Source of the DNA: Bacteroidaceae bacterium
GTDB lineage: Bacteria; Bacteroidota; Bacteroidia; Bacteroidales; Bacteroidaceae
Direction: 5' to 3'
Assembly (NCBI GenBank): GCA_021443405.1
Contig: JABUUA010000052.1
Location: forward strand, 6,210-16,951
Length of the DNA: 10,742 nt
The first letter of the stretch is position 1. The number at the start of each line of letters is the position of its first letter. Below, in pieces: positions 8,085 through 10,742 of the stretch. The translations under genes were made by a program, and so were the position numbers. Below the pieces are notes generated by a model. It did not search any database. It was not told the DNA's origin and worked only from the letters and a program-made list of their open reading frames with translations.

Positions 8085-9049
8085 TCTCTGCAAGTTATTC
8101 TGTTCAGTTTCTGTCCTTGGAGGAAGGCTCTCACGTTGTCGGTCGCCACTTGTAGCAAGCGCTGTCGGGCGGCTCTCGTGGCCCAGGCGATGTGCGGTGT
8201 GACGAAGCAGTTCGGCAGACCGATGAGCGGACTACCCTGACAGGGCGGCTCGTTCTCCAGCACGTCGATGCCGGCGGCATAAATGCGGTTGCTGCGGAGC
8301 GCGTCGGCCAAGGCGGCTTCATCCACGAGCGGTCCGCGGCCCGTGTTGATGACAATGGCGCTCGGCTTCATGAGCGAGAGTGTAGTAGCGCTGACGATAT
8401 GACGGGTGTCGGGAGTGAGCGGGCAATGCAGACTGAGCACGTCGGCCGTCTGGAACAACGCCGCCAACGACTCGGCTTTCTCTATACCCATCTGGCCGAG
8501 TTGCTCGACACTCTTGCTGCTCAGCGCCATCACTTTCATGCCGAAGGCCTGCGCCACGCGAGCGGTGGCGGCGCCCGTATTCCCCACCCCGACGATGCCG
8601 AGGGTCAGTCCCGCCAGTTCGATTTGCGGCGTCTCCCAGAAGCAGAAGTCGGGGCAGTTCTGCCACTTCCCATCGCCCACGGCTCTTGTGTGCCGCTCCA
8701 CGCGGTTGGCGATGGTGAGCAGATGGGCAAACACCATTTGTGCGACAGACTGAGTGCTGTAGGCGGGGATATTCGTCACCACAATCCCCCGCTGCTCGGC
8801 CCTCTGAATATCCACGACGTTGTAGCCGGTCGCCAGCACGCCGATGTAGCACAGTGCGGGGCAACGGTCCATGACGTCGGCGTCGATGACCACCTTGTTC
8901 GTCAGCACCACCTCGGCGTCGCCAATCCGGCCGACCACCTCTTCAGGCTGGGTGCGGGGATGAATGACCACCTCGCCCAACGCCCGAAGTTCCTCCCACG
9001 AGAGTCCGTCGGGATTGGCGGCATAGCCATCGAGAATCACGATTTTCAT
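8081..9049 (-). CDS. D-2-hydroxyacid dehydrogenase (glycerate dehydrogenase / hydroxypyruvate reductase-like)
   Basis: An NAD(P)-dependent dehydrogenase of 322 residues that interconverts 2-keto acids and D-2-hydroxy acids in the cytoplasm. Seen: an N-terminal substrate domain opening with ILDGYAANPDGLSWEEL, which resembles the glycerate dehydrogenase/hydroxypyruvate reductase branch; a dinucleotide-binding loop GVGNTG at 154-159; and the catalytic triad of the family, R238 (NTGRGPLVDE), E267 (DVLENEPP) and H286 (TPHIAWA). Length and domain order are normal. It overlaps the nucleosidase stop by four bases (ATGA 9046-9049) and the HAD start by four bases (ATGA 8081-8084), so the three proteins are probably made in coupled fashion. 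No serine-pathway or glyoxylate genes are in view, so the physiological substrate is inferred only from family resemblance; glyoxylate, hydroxypyruvate or another keto acid are all possible. Confidence 0.92.
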   Translation of the reverse strand: MKIVILDGYAANPDGLSWEELRALGEVVIHPRTQPEEVVGRIGDAEVVLTNKVVIDADVMDRCPALCYIGVLATGYNVVDIQRAEQRGIVVTNIPAYSTQSVAQMVFAHLLTIANRVERHTRAVGDGKWQNCPDFCFWETPQIELAGLTLGIVGVGNTGAATARVAQAFGMKVMALSSKSVEQLGQMGIEKAESLAALFQTADVLSLHCPLTPDTRHIVSATTLSLMKPSAIVINTGRGPLVDEAALADALRSNRIYAAGIDVLENEPPCQGSPLIGLPNCFVTPHIAWATRAARQRLLQVATDNVRAFLQGQKLNRITCRE

Positions 9050-9750
9050 AGCGCAGACAGACGATTGATAATTCGTTGGTTCGCCTCGTTGAGCGACTGA
9101 CTGGCCGCCGAAAGGTTCTTGGTAAACTCCTCGAAGGTGGCGGCGCCGTCATCGCAGAGGTCGGTCACCGACTTCACCAACAGGAGCGGCGTGTGGAACA
9201 GCGAGCAGACAAAAGCGACGGCCGCGCCTTCCATGTCCTTCAACTGACCTCCATGCTGCTGGATGACGGCGAGGTCGCAGGGCTGCATGTCGAGGGAAGA
9301 GCCGGTGGTCACCTTCCCCATCTTCAGACCCAGACGTTCGGCCAACGCCCGACTTCCGTCCCACACGGCGTAGTTGCCGAGACTTTGCGTCGCGAACCCG
9401 TCGTCGCCGGGCACTCGGCGGTCGTGGAACATTGCTCCGTTGCCGACAAACACTTCCGCGATGCTTGCTCCCTGGGCTTTGAAAGCTCCGCAGGTTCCGG
9501 AGTTGACGACCATGTCGGGGTGCAGCCGCTCGATGGCGGCCATGGTGGCGACGCTGGCCGCCTCGCAACCCACAAGGTCCGTTCCGTGCTGCTCGCCATT
9601 GAGGACCACCGACAGACGGCAGTCACCCGCCATTCCGTCGTACAGAATGCACGGCAGCGGGACGAAAAAGCCGTCCACTTTGCTGAGCCCGTAAGCCTCG
9701 ACAAACGGCCGGGCCTCGGCTCTCATAGCCACAACGTAACAAATATGCAT
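9046..9750 (-). CDS. 5'-methylthioadenosine/S-adenosylhomocysteine nucleosidase, plant-like type
   Basis: A 234-residue member of the purine nucleoside phosphorylase/nucleosidase superfamily. The likely role is hydrolysis of methylthioadenosine, S-adenosylhomocysteine or 5'-deoxyadenosine to adenine plus the sugar, clearing products of S-adenosylmethionine use. Seen: VVAMRAEARPF at 6-16 with E12 as candidate water-activating residue; NSGTCGAFKAQGASI at 83-97; FHDRRVP at 108-114; KDMEGAAVAF at 171-180, where M173 and E174 would hold the ribose; and KSVTDLCDD at 193-201 with D197 as the likely acid protonating adenine. These blocks, notably FHDRR(I/V)P and KDMEGAAVA, recall plant MTN1/MTN2 more than E. 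coli Mtn. The ATG at 9750 fits, since the conserved strand starts at residue 3. It lies 60 bases after the NusG-like gene, across a tandem repeat, and overlaps the dehydrogenase by four bases. Substrate preference is undetermined; no methylthioribose salvage kinase is in view. Confidence 0.87.
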   Translation of the reverse strand: MHICYVVAMRAEARPFVEAYGLSKVDGFFVPLPCILYDGMAGDCRLSVVLNGEQHGTDLVGCEAASVATMAAIERLHPDMVVNSGTCGAFKAQGASIAEVFVGNGAMFHDRRVPGDDGFATQSLGNYAVWDGSRALAERLGLKMGKVTTGSSLDMQPCDLAVIQQHGGQLKDMEGAAVAFVCSLFHTPLLLVKSVTDLCDDGAATFEEFTKNLSAASQSLNEANQRIINRLSAL

Positions 9751-9763
9751 AGGCAGTTTTTCC

Positions 9764-9820
9764 AGTAACTCAGTAATTTCAGTATTTCAGTAACTCAACA
9801 ACTCAGTAATTCAGTCTTTC
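9764..9820. repeat. Degenerate 8-base tandem repeat between the NusG-like and nucleosidase genes
   Basis: Seven units on the + strand: agtaactc, agtaatttc (9 bases), agtatttc, agtaactc, aacaactc, agtaattc, agtctttc. The last unit reaches into the final codons of the NusG-like gene, whose TGA is at 9811-9813. On the minus strand the unit reads roughly GARTTACT, and joining units creates TGA at 9770, 9779, 9787, 9795, 9803 and 9811 (lower coordinate of each). Because most units are 8 bases, these stops fall in all three reading frames. The array occupies nearly the whole 60-base intergenic gap. Confidence 0.75.
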
Positions 9821-10662
9821 TGCAAATCTGTGTCGTCGGCGTATCTCTCCACAAAGGCCAACGTGGCGGCGCTTTTGATTTGCGCTTTGATGGTTGCTAA
9901 CCGACTACGGAGGAGCGACTCTTTCTCGGTCATCCCCAAAATAGCATAGCTCTTGCGCAACAAACTGGCCATCTTCGCTTCGGTGTTCACGGAGTCCATC
10001 TTCACCTCGGAATAACGGCGAGTGCACAACTCCAATGACTGGCGGTCCGCCTGCCCCGTCAGCACCAGGTCTATCTGCTGGGCATAACTGTCCAACTGCT
10101 GATAGAGATGCTTGTTGTTCTTGCTGAACGACAGGATTTGCAGGCATTCCGGTTCAATGTGCATCGTCGTCACCGTGCACAGATAGCTGATGCTCACCTG
10201 CACACAACCGCCCTTCTTCCCCTGCTGAGCCACGAGCACGCCCTCCACGCCGTTGAAAGCGCCGCCCATGATGCGGACCACGTCGCCCTCCACCAGCTTC
10301 TGATCTGCGGGGGCAATCACCGGCAACTGGCCGTCCTTGTAGGCCTCCACGGTTCGGCGAAACATGTCCATCTCGTATTCCGAGACGACGAGAGGCTGCG
10401 CCTGGGTCCCGTCGAGGTGCTGCGCCTCATAGACCAAATGCAGTCGGAACTCCGGGTGGCGGTTTATCCACACCTTGATGTCCGCCAGCTCGCAGCGGAC
10501 GAAAAGGAAGTTGAGGGCGAGGGGCCGCTCCACCACTTTGGTCTTGCCTCCGACTTTCATGGCCTGCATAGTTGTTGGCAAGAAAGATTCAAATGCAGAC
10601 CGATTCAAATCCTCCCTGGCCTTCAGCAACTGGCCTGGCGATTTCAACACATACCAATTCAT
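9811..10662 (-). CDS. UpxY-like NusG-family transcription antiterminator with long C-terminal extension
   Basis: NusG paralogues bind elongating RNA polymerase and let it pass termination or pause sites; UpxY members in Bacteroides do this for capsule operons. With the ATG at 10660-10662 the product has 283 residues. Seen: an NGN-like domain (about 1-108) starting MNWYVLKS and containing VVERPLALNFLFVRC; a KOW-like segment GDVVRIMGGAFNGVEGVLVA (126-145); then beta-strand-like sequence to about residue 177. UpxY proteins usually stop near 170-180 residues; here roughly 105 more follow (179-283), rich in Leu, Gln, Lys and Ala and helical in appearance, with no domain recognised. An upstream in-frame TTG at 10731 is rejected because the conserved N-terminus begins at the ATG and the promoter box lies in that stretch. 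No capsule genes follow: next come a tandem repeat and a metabolic operon. It may regulate this operon or act at a distance. Family membership is fairly sure; target and extension function are unknown. Confidence 0.85.
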   Translation of the reverse strand: MNWYVLKSPGQLLKAREDLNRSAFESFLPTTMQAMKVGGKTKVVERPLALNFLFVRCELADIKVWINRHPEFRLHLVYEAQHLDGTQAQPLVVSEYEMDMFRRTVEAYKDGQLPVIAPADQKLVEGDVVRIMGGAFNGVEGVLVAQQGKKGGCVQVSISYLCTVTTMHIEPECLQILSFSKNNKHLYQQLDSYAQQIDLVLTGQADRQSLELCTRRYSEVKMDSVNTEAKMASLLRKSYAILGMTEKESLLRSRLATIKAQIKSAATLAFVERYADDTDLQKD

Positions 10663-10667
10663 CACTG

Positions 10668-10675
10668 CAAAAGTA
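10668..10675 (-). promoter_or_regulatory. TAnnTTTG promoter box at the start of the NusG-like gene
   Basis: On the minus strand TACTTTTG matches the Bacteroidota -7 consensus TAnnTTTG. It ends only five bases before the ATG at 10662, so transcription would begin at or within a few bases of the start codon, giving a leaderless or nearly leaderless mRNA. A convincing -33 TTTG at the standard spacing was not found; an ATTG lies 16 bases upstream and an A/T tract in between may bend the DNA. This is the only clear promoter box found upstream of the eight-gene run. Confidence 0.5.
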
Positions 10676-10717
10676 CGAAAAAAAATCGGCACAATCGGGA
10701 AACCGCCCGTTTTTTTT

Positions 10718-10740
10718 CCCCACCCTCCCAAGCGGTGGGG
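10718..10740. repeat. 7-base perfect inverted repeat near the right edge
   Basis: CCCCACC (10718-10724) and GGTGGGG (10734-10740) are perfect complements around a 9-base loop, giving a GC-rich hairpin. On the minus strand it is followed by eight A rather than T, so it is not a standard terminator in that direction; on the + strand the window ends two bases later, so a T-tract cannot be checked. It could be an operator, part of a leader, or the end structure of a gene to the right. Confidence 0.4.
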
Positions 10741-10742
10741 TC

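Noticed and set aside
8085..8093. TTG start three codons upstream of the HAD gene's ATG
   Set aside because: The ATG at 8084 makes the same ATGA overlap seen at adjacent junctions.
8192..9768. Two long + strand open frames (8192-9100 and 9076-9768) opposite the dehydrogenase and nucleosidase genes
   Set aside because: Both mirror GC-rich coding sequence on the other strand; their translations are His/Arg/Gly-rich without family features, and no promoter or ribosome site was seen.
10696..10717. Possible + strand intrinsic terminator: cggg/cccg stem followed by eight T
   Set aside because: The stem is only four base pairs and no + strand gene lies before it, so a terminator call is not supported.
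10663..10731. 23-residue N-terminal extension of the NusG-like protein from a TTG
   Set aside because: The conserved MNWYVL start is at the ATG, and the added stretch contains the promoter box and homopolymer tracts.

Overview
The window looks like a chromosomal segment from a member of the Bacteroidota, most likely the order Bacteroidales and possibly Prevotellaceae (the genus is not resolvable from this sequence alone). The reasons are a 729-residue type III glutamine synthetase, an UpxY-like NusG paralogue, a short receiver-less sigma-54-type activator, and two copies of the Bacteroidota promoter box TAnnTTTG directly in front of gene starts.

Every gene reads on the minus strand, so transcription runs from high to low coordinates. 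In transcription order: a NusG-family antiterminator with an unusual C-terminal extension (9811-10662); a 60-base gap filled by a degenerate 8-base tandem repeat; a plant-like 5'-methylthioadenosine/S-adenosylhomocysteine nucleosidase (9046-9750); a D-2-hydroxyacid dehydrogenase (8081-9049); a YjjG-type HAD nucleotidase (7377-8084); a secreted M15 peptidase (6736-7380); glutamine synthetase III glnN (4536-6725); a PhnP-like metallo-hydrolase (3756-4517); transcription-repair coupling factor mfd (328-3732); and the 5' part of a sigma-54-type AAA+ activator (1-260, cut by the window edge).

Three consecutive junctions are 4-base ATGA stop/start overlaps, and the next three gaps are only 10-23 bases. 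Clear TAnnTTTG boxes were seen only in front of the NusG-like gene and in front of the sigma-54-type activator. The simplest reading is one long transcription unit from about 10665 down to 328, followed by a separately promoted activator. No gene-free stretch exceeds 100 bases, and no RNA genes, insertion sequences or CRISPR arrays were seen.

Functionally the unit mixes nucleoside and nucleotide clean-up (nucleosidase, HAD nucleotidase, PhnP-like phosphodiesterase), nitrogen assimilation (glnN), envelope turnover (M15 peptidase) and RNA polymerase-associated factors at both ends (NusG paralogue, Mfd). Most of it is ordinary housekeeping content. The parts that deserve a second look are the extended, possibly leaderless NusG paralogue away from any visible capsule locus, the 8-base repeat behind it, and the plant-type nucleosidase.
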